Shown here: in pieces, positions 32,786-40,980 of the stretch
Numbering within the stretch: position 1 is the first letter of the stretch
How the letters are laid out: each line of letters opens with the position of its first letter
Assembly (NCBI GenBank): GCA_900759565.1
Contig: CAAEVV010000048.1
Location: forward strand, 1 to 40,980
Direction of reading: 5' to 3'
Length of the DNA stretch: 40,980 nucleotides
Source: an uncultured Collinsella sp.
GTDB lineage: Bacteria > Actinomycetota > Coriobacteriia > Coriobacteriales > Coriobacteriaceae
Notes under the pieces: generated by a model
What the model saw: the letters and a program-made list of their open reading frames with translations, nothing else
What the model was told of the DNA's origin: nothing
Databases searched by the model: none
Made by a program: the position numbers and the translations under genes

Positions 32786-33889
32786 ATGAAGTTCACCGTC
32801 AGCCAGAGCTCGCTTACACAAGCCATCGGCGTCGTTATGAAGGGTGTCGCTTCGGCATCCACCCTCCCCATCCTGTCGGGCGTGCTCGTTAAGGCTCAAG
32901 ACGGCATCTTGGAATTCCAGACCTCTAACTACACCATCTCGATCCGTCATCGCATCGCGGCGCATGTCGAAGAAGAGGGCGAGATGGTTATCCCCTGTAA
33001 GATGCTCTCCAATATCACTAAGACCCTCCCCGATGCCCCGGTCACCTTTGAGCTGTCCGAGCGCCAGGTGCTGATTGGTTGCGAGAAGAGCTCGTTCCGC
33101 CTGAACACGCTCGATGCCAATGACTTCCCCGAGTTTCCGGCCTATGCTATCGAGAGTGCCGTGGAGCTGCCGACCGATATCTTGTCCGAGATGGTCGGGC
33201 GCGTATGGCGCGTCACCTCGACCGACAAGGCCCGCCCCATCCTGGGCGGCGTGCACATGAAGGTCGAGAACAACACCGTGCGCCTGGTGGCGACCGATTC
33301 CTTCCGCTTGGCCGTGTGCGATACGCAGGTTGAGACCTCGACCCTCGAGGGTTCCTTTGAGCTCAATGTTCCGGCTGACGCCTTTAACGACGCGCTGAAC
33401 ATCATGGCCAGCCAGGCGACCATCATGATCGGGGCTACCGACACCCAGGTCGTCTTCGAGGCCGGCAATACCACCTACGTGTCGCGCCGCATCGAGGGCG
33501 TGTACCCCAACTACAAGCAGCTCATCCCCGATTCGTGCGTGACGAGCGTCAAGATCGACGTCGCCGCCTTTAACGCCGCCCTCAAGCGCGTGGCCGTTAT
33601 CGCGAGCGCCAACCCCGCCGTCAAGTTCGAGATCGATGTCGAGAACGGGCAGATGGGCCTGTCCTCCATTTCCAATGACCAAGACCTTGCGCAGGAGACG
33701 ATCGATGTCGAGGCCGAGGGCGAGTCGGGTACCATCGCCTTCAACTACCACTACATCTTCGGCTGCCTCAATGCCCTGTCCAAGGAGAAGGAGATCACGC
33801 TGGAGCTCAAGAGCTACTCGCAGGCGGGCATCTTCAAGTCCTACGACAAGATCAACTACCTGTACCTGGTCATGCCGGTCCGCATCTAG
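32786..33889 (+). CDS. dnaN: DNA polymerase III sliding clamp (beta)
   Basis: A 367-residue ring-forming processivity factor with three repeated clamp domains. It has the N-terminal MKFTVSQSSLTQAIGVVMKGVASASTLPILSGVLV and ends with the typical KINYLYLVMPVRI. ATG at 32786 lies nine bases after GAAAGG, directly next to the AT-rich end of the origin. It begins the dnaN-recF-DciA operon. Confidence 0.98.
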   Translation: MKFTVSQSSLTQAIGVVMKGVASASTLPILSGVLVKAQDGILEFQTSNYTISIRHRIAAHVEEEGEMVIPCKMLSNITKTLPDAPVTFELSERQVLIGCEKSSFRLNTLDANDFPEFPAYAIESAVELPTDILSEMVGRVWRVTSTDKARPILGGVHMKVENNTVRLVATDSFRLAVCDTQVETSTLEGSFELNVPADAFNDALNIMASQATIMIGATDTQVVFEAGNTTYVSRRIEGVYPNYKQLIPDSCVTSVKIDVAAFNAALKRVAVIASANPAVKFEIDVENGQMGLSSISNDQDLAQETIDVEAEGESGTIAFNYHYIFGCLNALSKEKEITLELKSYSQAGIFKSYDKINYLYLVMPVRI

Positions 33890-33898
33890 CGCTGCGCC

Positions 33899-35005
33899 AT
33901 GACCATGTTCGCCCGCGATCTTTCCGTCGCGCACTACCGCAGCTTCGATAACTATCGTCTTGCCCTGGACGAGGGCGTGACGATACTTGCGGGACCCAAC
34001 GCGGCGGGAAAGACCAATCTCATAGAGGCGCTGCAGCTGCTGACGAGCGGCGCCTCGTTTAGGCATCCGACCGCAGCCGAGCTCGTCCATGATGGCGTGG
34101 GCTCGTGCAAGGTCGAGCTGAGGCTCGAGGGCGACGGCCGCGTGCTTGATATGGGATTGAGCGCGGAGGACGGTAAGCGCTCGTTTAGCCGCAACGGCAA
34201 GAGATGCTCTGCCGCCGGTGTGCGCGGGGTTCTGCCGAGCGTGCTGTTTTGCCCCGACCATCTGGACATGGTTAAGCGAGGCGCCAGTGTGCGCCGCGCC
34301 GCCCTCGATGACTTTGGCATGCAACTGAGCGCACGCTATGCCGATCTTGCGAGCACCTATGGGCGCTGCGTGACCCAGCGTAACGCCTTGCTCAAGGAGA
34401 CCTGGTGCTGCCGTGAGATGCTCGGCGCGTGGAACGACTCGATTGCCCGCGCGGGCTCGGCCCTGCTCGTGCACCGGTTGGCCCTGCTCGACCGGCTGGC
34501 GGGCCATGTGCACACTGCCTACGGGCAAGTGGCGTCCGGTGAGGCTGCCAACGTGACCTATACGTCCACGCTGGGGGATTTGCCCCAGGTCGAGGATCGC
34601 GAAGAGCTGAAGGGCTGGGCGTACGAGCGCATGCTGACCGTCCTTGATGAGCACGCCGACGAGGAAATTCGCCGCGGCGTGACGTTGGTGGGACCGCATC
34701 GCGACGAGATTGAATTTACCGTGGCGGGTCGCTCCGCTCGTTCATTTGCCAGCCAAGGACAGCAGCGAACGTTGGTACTGTCCTGGAAGGTGGCCGAGGT
34801 GGCCGTGGCTCGCGATGTTCTGGGTACTGCTCCGCTGTTGCTTCTGGACGACGTGATGAGCGAGCTCGACGGCGAGCGCCGCGGTGCTTTTCTGCGGTTG
34901 ATCGGCGATGATATCCAAACGGTCATAACCACGACCAACCTGGGATACTTTACCGATGACCTGCTTGATCGAGCCAAGGTGGTGAGCATGGGTGAGACGT
35001 GCTAA
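33899..35005 (+). CDS. recF: Recombination/repair ATPase RecF
   Basis: A 368-residue SMC-like ATPase that helps load RecA at gaps. Walker A is GPNAAGKTN (32-40), the ABC signature is SQGQQRTLVLSWK and Walker B is LLLLDDVMSELD. It starts nine bases after dnaN without a clear ribosome binding site, so it probably depends on coupled translation. An alternative ATG two codons later (ATGTTC) is possible. Confidence 0.96.
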   Translation: MTMFARDLSVAHYRSFDNYRLALDEGVTILAGPNAAGKTNLIEALQLLTSGASFRHPTAAELVHDGVGSCKVELRLEGDGRVLDMGLSAEDGKRSFSRNGKRCSAAGVRGVLPSVLFCPDHLDMVKRGASVRRAALDDFGMQLSARYADLASTYGRCVTQRNALLKETWCCREMLGAWNDSIARAGSALLVHRLALLDRLAGHVHTAYGQVASGEAANVTYTSTLGDLPQVEDREELKGWAYERMLTVLDEHADEEIRRGVTLVGPHRDEIEFTVAGRSARSFASQGQQRTLVLSWKVAEVAVARDVLGTAPLLLLDDVMSELDGERRGAFLRLIGDDIQTVITTTNLGYFTDDLLDRAKVVSMGETC

Positions 35006-35555
35006 TTACGAGCGCGAGAGCGAGACGGTCGCCTTCAGTGGGTTTTTGAACGCAGAGCGCCAGCGCATCCTGGCGTCGGCGACGCCTGAGCGCCGTGCAC
35101 AGATGGAGGCTGCCGAGGAGTCGCGCGCGGTCTATCGCGCGTGGAACGCGGTGTGCTCGGGCACGCGCGAGGGGCGGCATGTGACGGGTCTGCGCTACCT
35201 GCCCGAGTCCAATGAGCTGCTGGTATATCTCGATTCGCCCTCGTGGACGCAGGAAATGACGCTGTTGCGTGAGATCATCCGCGCGCGCATGGAGCGCGCC
35301 GGTGCGCATGTGGACGGCCTGGTGTTCAAAACCACCGCACCCGGTCACACGCCGCCCGCCGCCAAGGAGCGCCTGCGCCCGGCGACGACCGAGCGCCCGC
35401 CGGCCCCGCACGCCGACCTAAGTGAGGCCGAGCGCACCGAGATTGAGCGCCAAGTGGCGCCCATCGAAGACCAAAAACTGCGCGAGGCCCTCGAGAATGC
35501 CATGAGAGCCAGCGCCGAGTGGGCCAAGGGCGTGCAAAGCAAAAAAGAGCCTTAA
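34992..35555 (+). CDS. DciA-like DUF721 protein
   Basis: A 187-residue protein with a DUF721 core (about 45-110; AVYRAWNAVCSGTREGRHVTGLRYLPESNELLVYLDSPSWTQEMTLLREII). In bacteria lacking DnaC/DnaI, DUF721 proteins (DciA) help load the replicative helicase, and the gene commonly sits between recF and gyrB in Actinobacteria, as here. A Pro/Glu/Arg-rich linker and a helical C-terminal segment follow. GTG at 34992 overlaps the recF end by 14 bases. Helicase-loading function is inferred from family and position. Confidence 0.85.
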   Translation: MRRANYERESETVAFSGFLNAERQRILASATPERRAQMEAAEESRAVYRAWNAVCSGTREGRHVTGLRYLPESNELLVYLDSPSWTQEMTLLREIIRARMERAGAHVDGLVFKTTAPGHTPPAAKERLRPATTERPPAPHADLSEAERTEIERQVAPIEDQKLREALENAMRASAEWAKGVQSKKEP

Positions 35556-35581
35556 ATCGCATCTGGTGGCCTTGTAGAGCC

Positions 35582-35611
35582 AAATACCCTCGTTCCCGAG
35601 GGTATTTTTTT
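35582..35611 (+). terminator. Terminator of the dnaN-recF-DciA operon
   Basis: AAATACCCTCG (35582-35592) pairs with CGAGGGTATTT (35597-35607) around TTCC, followed by a T run to 35611. Confidence 0.92.
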
Positions 35612-35660
35612 ACGATAAACTAGTAAGGCTGTACACATTTTCTTGACTGAAGGAGGACGT

Positions 35661-37691
35661 GTGGCAAACGAAAACGATTACGATGGCGGCGAGATTAAGA
35701 TTCTCGAAGGTCTCGAGGCCGTTCGTAAGCGCCCGGGCATGTATATCGGCTCGACGAGCGCCAGCGGTCTGCATCACCTGGTGTGGGAGATCGTTGACAA
35801 CTCCGTCGACGAGGCCATGGCCGGTTTCTGCACCGAGATCCAGGTGACGGTCCACGCCGACAACTCCATCACGGTCGTCGACAACGGGCGCGGTATCCCC
35901 GTCGACGAGCACCCTGTTAAAAAGATCCCGACGCTCGAGGTCGTCATGACGATTTTGCACGCCGGCGGTAAGTTCGATAATTCGGCCTATAAGGTCTCGG
36001 GCGGCCTGCACGGCGTTGGCATCTCCGTCGTCAACGCACTGTCCAAGCGCGTGGTCGTTCAGGTTCGTCGCGACGGCAACACCTACGAGATGGAGTTCTC
36101 GCGCGGCAAGACCGTCAAGAAGATGGAGGTCGTGGGCACCTCGGATTCGACGGGCACCACCGTCACCTTCTGGCCCGACGACGAGATCTTCGAGACCTGC
36201 ATTTACGATTTCGATACGCTGCACAACCGTCTGCAGGAGACGGCGTTCCTCAATAAGAACCTCAAAATCGTGCTGACTGACGAGCGCGAGTCTACTCCCC
36301 ACGTGGAGGAGTTTTGCTACGAGGGCGGCATCATCGACTTCGTCAAGTTCCTTAACGAGGGCAAGGACGTCCCCGAGGCCTTTAAGGAGCCTATCTACAT
36401 CGAGGGCAAATCGGACCCGGACGCACCTGTGGCCAAGATGGGCGAGGTTGAGGTTTCCCTGCAGTGGAATAGCGGCTACGGCGAGAACGTCATGTCGTTT
36501 GCCAACGACATCTACACCCCCGAGGGCGGCATGCACCTTGAGGGCTTCCGCACCGCGCTCACCCGCGTGATCAACGACTATGCGCGCAAGCAGAACCTGC
36601 TCAAGGAAAAAGACGCCAATCTGACCGGCGACGATGTGCGCGAGGGCCTTTCGGCCGTTATCTCGGTCAAGCTGCCCGATCCGCAGTTTGAGGGCCAGAC
36701 CAAGGCCAAGCTCGGCAGCTCCTATATGCGCGCGCTGACGCTCAAGATCGTGACCGACGGCCTTGCCGATTACCTCGAGGAGCACCCTAAGCCCGCTCGC
36801 GAGATCGTCAAGAAGGCGCAGCAGGCCTGCAAGGCGCGCAATGCCGCCCGCAAGGCGCGCGAGGCGACCCGCCGCAAGAGCCTGCTCGAGACGGCGTCCC
36901 TGCCCGGTAAGCTCGCCGACTGCTCGGTGCGCGATGCCGAGCTGACCGAGCTCTTCATCGTAGAGGGCGACTCGGCAGGCGGTTCGGCCAAGGACGGCCG
37001 TCGCCGAGACATCCAGGCGATTCTGCCCCTGCGCGGCAAGATTTTGAACGTCGAGCGCGTTGGTGACCATCGCGCGTTCTCGAGTGACACCATCCAGTCG
37101 CTGATTACCGCGATCGGCTGCGGCGTCACGACGAGTGCCGGCGACGGCGGCGATTTCGATATCACCAAGGCGCGCTACCACAAGATCATCATCATGACCG
37201 ATGCAGACGTCGACGGCGCGCATATCCGCATCCTGCTGCTGACGTTCTTCTACAAGTACATGCGTCCGCTGATCGATGCCGGCTACGTCTATGTTGCCTG
37301 CCCGCCCATCTTTGGCATTAAAGTGCGCAACAAGATCCACTACGTGTATCCCAACGGCCGCCAGCCCGAAGACGAGATCCTGCGCGATACCATCCAGAGT
37401 CTGGGCCTGAACCCCGATGATAACGACGAGGACGGCAAGGCCAAGGACGGCAAGATCACCAAAAAGCGCAAGGGCTATACCGTCCAGCGCTACAAGGGCC
37501 TGGGCGAGATGGACCCCAAACAGCTTGCCTCGACGACGATGGACCCAAAGACCCGCATTCTGCAGCGTGTGTCGATCGAGGACGCCGTGGTGGCGGACCG
37601 CGCCGTGCGCGAGCTGATGGGTTCCGAGGTCGGCTATCGCCGCGAGTACATTGAAAAACACGCGCATGACGCACGATTCTTGGATGCCTAA
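35661..37691 (+). CDS. gyrB: DNA gyrase subunit B
   Basis: A 676-residue ATPase subunit of the A2B2 type II topoisomerase that introduces negative supercoils. The GHKL ATPase domain has VWEIVDNSVDEAMAG, the ATP-lid region VSGGLHGVGISVVNALS and VVDNGRGIPVDEH. The TOPRIM domain has EGDSAGGSAK and TDADVDGAHIR, and the C-terminus has YKGLGEMDPKQL. The GTG start at 35661 follows GAAGGAGGACGT. A TTG at 35643 includes that site and is less likely. Its own promoter must lie in the 49 bases after the upstream terminator but is not clear. Confidence 0.97.
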   Translation: MANENDYDGGEIKILEGLEAVRKRPGMYIGSTSASGLHHLVWEIVDNSVDEAMAGFCTEIQVTVHADNSITVVDNGRGIPVDEHPVKKIPTLEVVMTILHAGGKFDNSAYKVSGGLHGVGISVVNALSKRVVVQVRRDGNTYEMEFSRGKTVKKMEVVGTSDSTGTTVTFWPDDEIFETCIYDFDTLHNRLQETAFLNKNLKIVLTDERESTPHVEEFCYEGGIIDFVKFLNEGKDVPEAFKEPIYIEGKSDPDAPVAKMGEVEVSLQWNSGYGENVMSFANDIYTPEGGMHLEGFRTALTRVINDYARKQNLLKEKDANLTGDDVREGLSAVISVKLPDPQFEGQTKAKLGSSYMRALTLKIVTDGLADYLEEHPKPAREIVKKAQQACKARNAARKAREATRRKSLLETASLPGKLADCSVRDAELTELFIVEGDSAGGSAKDGRRRDIQAILPLRGKILNVERVGDHRAFSSDTIQSLITAIGCGVTTSAGDGGDFDITKARYHKIIIMTDADVDGAHIRILLLTFFYKYMRPLIDAGYVYVACPPIFGIKVRNKIHYVYPNGRQPEDEILRDTIQSLGLNPDDNDEDGKAKDGKITKKRKGYTVQRYKGLGEMDPKQLASTTMDPKTRILQRVSIEDAVVADRAVRELMGSEVGYRREYIEKHAHDARFLDA

Positions 37692-37697
37692 TCCCCG

Positions 37698-37798
37698 CGG
37701 CTTTTCCAGCCACCGCACCTTCGCCCTCAATCGTCGGTCGCGTACCCAAGTACGCTTCCCTCCTCTTTCGGGCGAATCTGCGGCACCTGGAAAAGCCG
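37698..37798. repeat. Long nested hairpin between gyrB and gyrA
   Basis: CGGCTTTTCCAG (37698-37709) pairs with CTGGAAAAGCCG (37787-37798), inner TTCGCCC (37720-37726) pairs with GGGCGAA (37770-37776), and the core GCGTAC-CCAA-GTACGC (37740-37755) forms its own hairpin. There is no T run, so it is not a simple terminator. It could be an RNA regulatory structure of the gyrBA transcript or a small interspersed repeat. Confidence 0.65.
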
Positions 37799-37846
37799 TC
37801 TCCGTGGTAGGGAACTAATGGACCACGCAAACCATGAGGAGGTAAC

Positions 37847-40591
37847 GTGGCAGACGATATCAACAATAACGAGGGTATGGACGAGGCCGGCGATGCCGGT
37901 ATGCCCGATGATCTGAAGCGCCTGCTTGCCCGTGCTGAGCAGGGCGAGGACGGCGATCCGGACGCCTATAACCCCGATGTCGATGATGATGATGAGGAAG
38001 AAGACGACGACGCCGAGCTCGAGGAGAGCTTTGGCGAAGTCGATCGCGGCGCCTCGGCCGGCGAGGATATCAACGGCGGCCAGCTCCAGATTTCGGAGTT
38101 TGGCCGCGAGATGAAGCAGTCGTTCATCGAGTATTCGATGTCGGTCATCACGGCGCGCGCCCTGCCGGACGTGCGCGACGGCTTAAAGCCGGTGCACCGC
38201 CGCATCCTGTACGCGATGAACGAGAGCGGCATCTACCCCAACCGACCGCACAAGAAGTCGGCCTGGACGGTCGGCGAAGTTATCGGTAAGTACCACCCGC
38301 ACGGCGATTTCGCGGTCTATGAGGCCATGGTCCGCCTGGCGCAGTGGTTCTCCATGCGCACGCCGCTCATCGACGGTCACGGCAACTTCGGCAACATCGA
38401 CGGCGACGGCGCGGCGGCCATGCGTTACACCGAGAGCCGCCTGGCAAAGCCCGCCATGGAACTGTTGCGTGACTTGCAGAAGGATACCGTCGACTGGCAA
38501 CCCAACTACGACGAATCGCTCGCCGAGCCCGTGGCGCTGCCTGCGCGCTTCCCCAACCTGCTGGTCAACGGCAGCCAGGGCATCGCCGTCGGCATGGCCA
38601 CCAACATCGCTCCGCATAACCTCACCGAGGCGATCGAGGCCACCTGCTACCTGATCGACAACCCCGACGCCACCGTCGACGAGCTCATGCAGATCATGCC
38701 CGGTCCGGACTTCCCCACCGGCGCCATCATCATGGGCAGCGCCGGCATTAAGCAGAGCTACGAGACCGGCCGCGGCTCCATTACCGTGCGTGCCAAGGCA
38801 CACGTGGAGTCCACCAAGACCGGCCGCAGCCGCCTGGTCTTTACCGAGATTCCCTACATGGTCAACAAGGGCACCCTGCAGGAGAAGATCGCCCAGCTCG
38901 TCAACGACAAGCGCATCGAGGGCATCTCGGATATGCGCGATGAGTCCAACCAGAAGGGCATCCGTCTGGTCATCGAGCTCAAGAAGGGCGTCATTCCGCA
39001 GGTCGTGCTCAACAATCTGTATAAGTACACCTCGCTGCAGACGACCTTTGGCGCCAACAACCTGGCACTCGTCAACGGCGTTCCCAAATGCCTGAGCCTG
39101 CGCGAGATGCTGCAGCACTACATCGACCACCAGGTCGACGTCGTCACCCGCCGCACCCGCTTCGACCTTAAGAAGGCCCAGGCCCGCGCGCATATCCTCG
39201 AGGGCTACCTGATGGCCCTTGACCATATCGACGAGGTCATCAGCATCATCCGCTCCTCGCAGACCGACTCCGAGGCCAGCAGCCGACTGATCGAACGCTT
39301 TGGCTTTACGCCCGAGCAGACCACGGCCATCCTCGAGATGAAGCTGCGCCGCCTGACCGGCCTGGAGCGCAACAAGATCCAAGAAGAGTTGGACGGCCTG
39401 CGCCGCGCCATCGCCTACTACGAGGACCTGCTGGCGCATGAGGAGAAGATCCTGGGCGTCATCAAGGAAGAGATGCGCGAGATCTCCAAGAAGTTTGGCG
39501 ACAAGCGCCGTACCGAAATCAGCCAGGTTGAGAAGGACCTGGATGTCGAGGACCTCATCGCCGACGAGGATATGGTCGTGACCATCACCCACACCGGCTA
39601 CGTTAAGCGTATCCCAGTGGCTGCCTACCGTGCCCAGAAGCGCGGTGGCAAGGGCGTGTCGGGCGTCAACCTCAAAGAGGACGACGTTATCGATGAGATG
39701 TTCATCGCGTCCACGCACGAGTACGTGCTGTTCTTCTCGAGCAAGGGCAAGGTCTATCGCCTGAAGGTGCACGAGCTGCCGGTGGGTACGCGCCAGGCGC
39801 GCGGTACCGCGATCGTCAACCTGCTGCCCTTCGAGGAAGGCGAGAAGATCGCGAGCGTCATCAGCTGCCGCGAGTTCCCGGCCGACGAGTACCTGATGTT
39901 TGCCACCAAGAGCGGCATGGTCAAGAAGACCGTGATGAGCGCATATGACCGCAGCCGTCGCGACGGCCTGATCGCTATCAACCTGCGTGACGACGACGCG
40001 CTGCTGAACGTGCGCCGCGTGCGCGAGGGCGACAAGATTATCCTGGCCACCACCGCGGGCAAGGCGATCATGTTCTCCGAGGAGCAGGTGCGCGCCACCG
40101 GCCGCGATACCAGCGGCGTTCGCGGTATCGGTCTGAAGGACGGCGTGAGCGTTTTGGGCATGGAAGTCACTAACGGCAACGGTGATCTGTTCGTCATCAC
40201 TGAGCGCGGCTACGGCAAGCGCACGCCGGTCGCGGACTACCCAGAGCAGAATCGCGGCGGCCAGGGCGTCTACACCATCCAAATGACCGAGCGCAAGGGT
40301 AACCTCGCGGCCATGAAGACGGTGGGCCCGCAGCACGAGCTGTTCATCGTGACGGAGGGTGCGACGGTCATTCGCGTCAAGACCGACGAAATCAGCCAGA
40401 CTGGCCGCGCCACCCAGGGCGTCAAGATGATGACCGTCGACGACAACGACCGCGTATGCGCCGTAGCCCGCATGACGGCAGCCAAAGAGAAGCCCGAAGG
40501 CGAAGCAACAGAAGACGGCTCTGCCCCCGAAGAAGCCCCAGTCGATCTAGGCGACGGCAACGACATGCCAGAAGATCTCCTAGACGAGTAA
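37847..40591 (+). CDS. gyrA: DNA gyrase subunit A
   Basis: A 914-residue DNA-cleaving subunit. An unusual acidic N-terminal extension (residues 1-75, including DDDDEEEDDDAELEE) precedes the normal start. The catalytic tyrosine is Tyr194 in AAMRYTE and the GyrA box is QKRGGKG. In the quinolone-determining region the sequence is HPHGDFAVYEA: Phe155 (codon TTC, 38309-38311) stands where E. coli has Ser83, and Glu159 where it has Asp87. The C-terminal beta-pinwheel is followed by an acidic tail. GTG at 37847 has GAGGAGGTAAC upstream. Confidence 0.97.
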   Translation: MADDINNNEGMDEAGDAGMPDDLKRLLARAEQGEDGDPDAYNPDVDDDDEEEDDDAELEESFGEVDRGASAGEDINGGQLQISEFGREMKQSFIEYSMSVITARALPDVRDGLKPVHRRILYAMNESGIYPNRPHKKSAWTVGEVIGKYHPHGDFAVYEAMVRLAQWFSMRTPLIDGHGNFGNIDGDGAAAMRYTESRLAKPAMELLRDLQKDTVDWQPNYDESLAEPVALPARFPNLLVNGSQGIAVGMATNIAPHNLTEAIEATCYLIDNPDATVDELMQIMPGPDFPTGAIIMGSAGIKQSYETGRGSITVRAKAHVESTKTGRSRLVFTEIPYMVNKGTLQEKIAQLVNDKRIEGISDMRDESNQKGIRLVIELKKGVIPQVVLNNLYKYTSLQTTFGANNLALVNGVPKCLSLREMLQHYIDHQVDVVTRRTRFDLKKAQARAHILEGYLMALDHIDEVISIIRSSQTDSEASSRLIERFGFTPEQTTAILEMKLRRLTGLERNKIQEELDGLRRAIAYYEDLLAHEEKILGVIKEEMREISKKFGDKRRTEISQVEKDLDVEDLIADEDMVVTITHTGYVKRIPVAAYRAQKRGGKGVSGVNLKEDDVIDEMFIASTHEYVLFFSSKGKVYRLKVHELPVGTRQARGTAIVNLLPFEEGEKIASVISCREFPADEYLMFATKSGMVKKTVMSAYDRSRRDGLIAINLRDDDALLNVRRVREGDKIILATTAGKAIMFSEEQVRATGRDTSGVRGIGLKDGVSVLGMEVTNGNGDLFVITERGYGKRTPVADYPEQNRGGQGVYTIQMTERKGNLAAMKTVGPQHELFIVTEGATVIRVKTDEISQTGRATQGVKMMTVDDNDRVCAVARMTAAKEKPEGEATEDGSAPEEAPVDLGDGNDMPEDLLDE

Positions 40592-40631
40592 GAGGCTCTA
40601 GCTGGTAAAAATTATCAGACCCCATATATCG

Positions 40632-40664
40632 GCGGTCGGCGCACTGCGCGCCGACCGCTTTTTT
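40632..40664 (+). terminator. Terminator of gyrA
   Basis: GCGGTCGGCGC (40632-40642) pairs with GCGCCGACCGC (40648-40658), followed by TTTTTT (40659-40664). Its T run is also the start of the large palindrome. Confidence 0.92.
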
Positions 40665-40841
40665 GAAAACCTTGGGATCCCATGGTCGCTGGGCTGGCGA
40701 GATGGTTTTGGTTTGTCGCGAGTTCCGCACGCAAAGAAGGCCACTTAATGTGGCCTTCGTCTTGCGCAGGACTGTCCGAGCAGCAAACCAAAACCATCTC
40801 GCCAGCCCAGCGACCACCCCTCCCAAAGATTTTCAAAAAAG
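40658..40841. repeat. 184-bp near-perfect inverted repeat (MITE-like)
   Basis: The two arms begin CTTTTTTGAAAA and end TTTTCAAAAAAG. 40684-40715 and 40784-40815 are perfect 32-base inverted copies, and a central stem AAGGCCAC/GTGGCCTT (40737-40744, 40750-40757) closes it. There is no coding capacity. It fills the gap between the gyrA terminator and the tRNA-Ile promoter. It could be a miniature transposable element or a strong RNA barrier. Confidence 0.8.
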
Positions 40842-40844
40842 TTG

Positions 40845-40874
40845 TTGACGCGCGCGTAAAGACTCGTCTAATAT
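40845..40874 (+). promoter_or_regulatory. Promoter of tRNA-Ile
   Basis: TTGACG (40845-40850), 18-base spacer, TAATAT (40869-40874), with the -10 box ending 14 bases before the tRNA. It starts directly after the palindrome. Confidence 0.8.
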
Positions 40875-40888
40875 ATCCCTTGCGCGAT

Positions 40889-40965
40889 GGACCTGTAGCT
40901 CAGTTGGTTAGAGCGTCCGGCTGATAACCGGGAGGTCACAAGTTCGAATCTTGTCAGGTCCACCA
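40889..40965 (+). tRNA. tRNA-Ile (anticodon GAT)
   Basis: Acceptor GGACCTG pairs with CAGGTCC. The D-arm GCTCAGTTGGTTAGAGC, the anticodon loop CTGATAA (GAT) and the T-arm ACAAG-TTCGAAT-CTTGT are all complete, and CCA is encoded at 40963-40965. The gyrA to tRNA-Ile order is the same as in mycobacteria. Confidence 0.97.
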
Positions 40966-40980
40966 TCAAAACTGTGAAGA

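Noticed and set aside
32531..34699. 722-codon open frame opposite dnaN and recF
   Set aside because: Antisense shadow of two unmistakable core genes; no start signal.
35610..37730. 706-codon open frame opposite gyrB
   Set aside because: Antisense shadow of gyrB caused by GC-biased codons.
38183..40336. 717-codon open frame opposite gyrA
   Set aside because: Antisense shadow of gyrA; composition of the protein is Ala/Leu/His/Asp-rich without recognisable domains.
1..40980. Prophage, insertion sequence or integrase genes
   Set aside because: No transposase, integrase or phage structural gene is recognisable in either strand.

Overview
The window is the replication-origin neighbourhood of a GC-rich, probably Coriobacteriia (Collinsella-like) chromosome. 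This follows from the gene order rsmG-parA-parB, jag-yidC-yidD-rnpA-rpmH, an ATPase gene, dnaA-dnaN-recF-DUF721-gyrB-gyrA-tRNA-Ile, from frequent GTG/TTG starts, and from actinobacterial traits (paired WYL regulators, DciA-like protein next to recF, tRNA-Ile after gyrA). The genus is inferred from gene content and style, not from a database search.

Layout. 1-650: gene-free left edge, then an odd repeat built from the 3' end of tRNA-Lys, then tRNA-Lys itself (minus). 680-9025 (all minus): an M29 aminopeptidase; purC with a small membrane protein; a two-component system; a four-cysteine TSCPD-like protein coupled to a Tat-exported lipoprotein; purB. 9110-9525: a second tRNA-tail repeat cluster beside tRNA-Gly. 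9823-13254 (+): a large sortase-anchored thioester/SpaA-type adhesin. 13321-16758 (minus): a small membrane protein and an M28-peptidase-like membrane protein that has lost most metal ligands and carries a very large acidic insert. 16957-18883 (+): two WYL regulators, convergent with dinG and ddl (minus). 22819-23871 (+): rlmN.

24070-29109 (minus): a YtxH-like small protein, parB, parA, three perfect parS sites at exactly 39-bp spacing, rsmG, then jag-yidC-yidD-rnpA-rpmH. The parB-to-rsmG stretch is visibly more AT-rich than its surroundings. Replication proper lies on the plus strand from about 29300: variant DnaA boxes, a protein joining a GHKL ATPase fold to a Q/P/Y-rich linker and a winged helix, dnaA, an origin with DnaA boxes, DnaA-trio repeats and an AT-rich unwinding region, then dnaN, recF, a DciA-like gene, gyrB and gyrA. 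The window closes with a 184-bp near-perfect palindrome and tRNA-Ile.

The genes cover origin firing (DnaA, origin, clamp), segregation (ParABS), helicase loading and repair (DciA-like, RecF), supercoiling (gyrase), and membrane/ribosome biogenesis (YidC, YidD, RnpA, L34, Jag). The most unusual signals are: (a) the ATPase/winged-helix protein abutting dnaA; (b) DnaA with an altered DNA-recognition motif together with altered DnaA boxes, some inside the neighbouring gene; (c) the tRNA-tail/hairpin mosaic repeats; (d) the degenerate M28-like protein; (e) the phased parS triplet plus parS-like sites, one inside dnaA.
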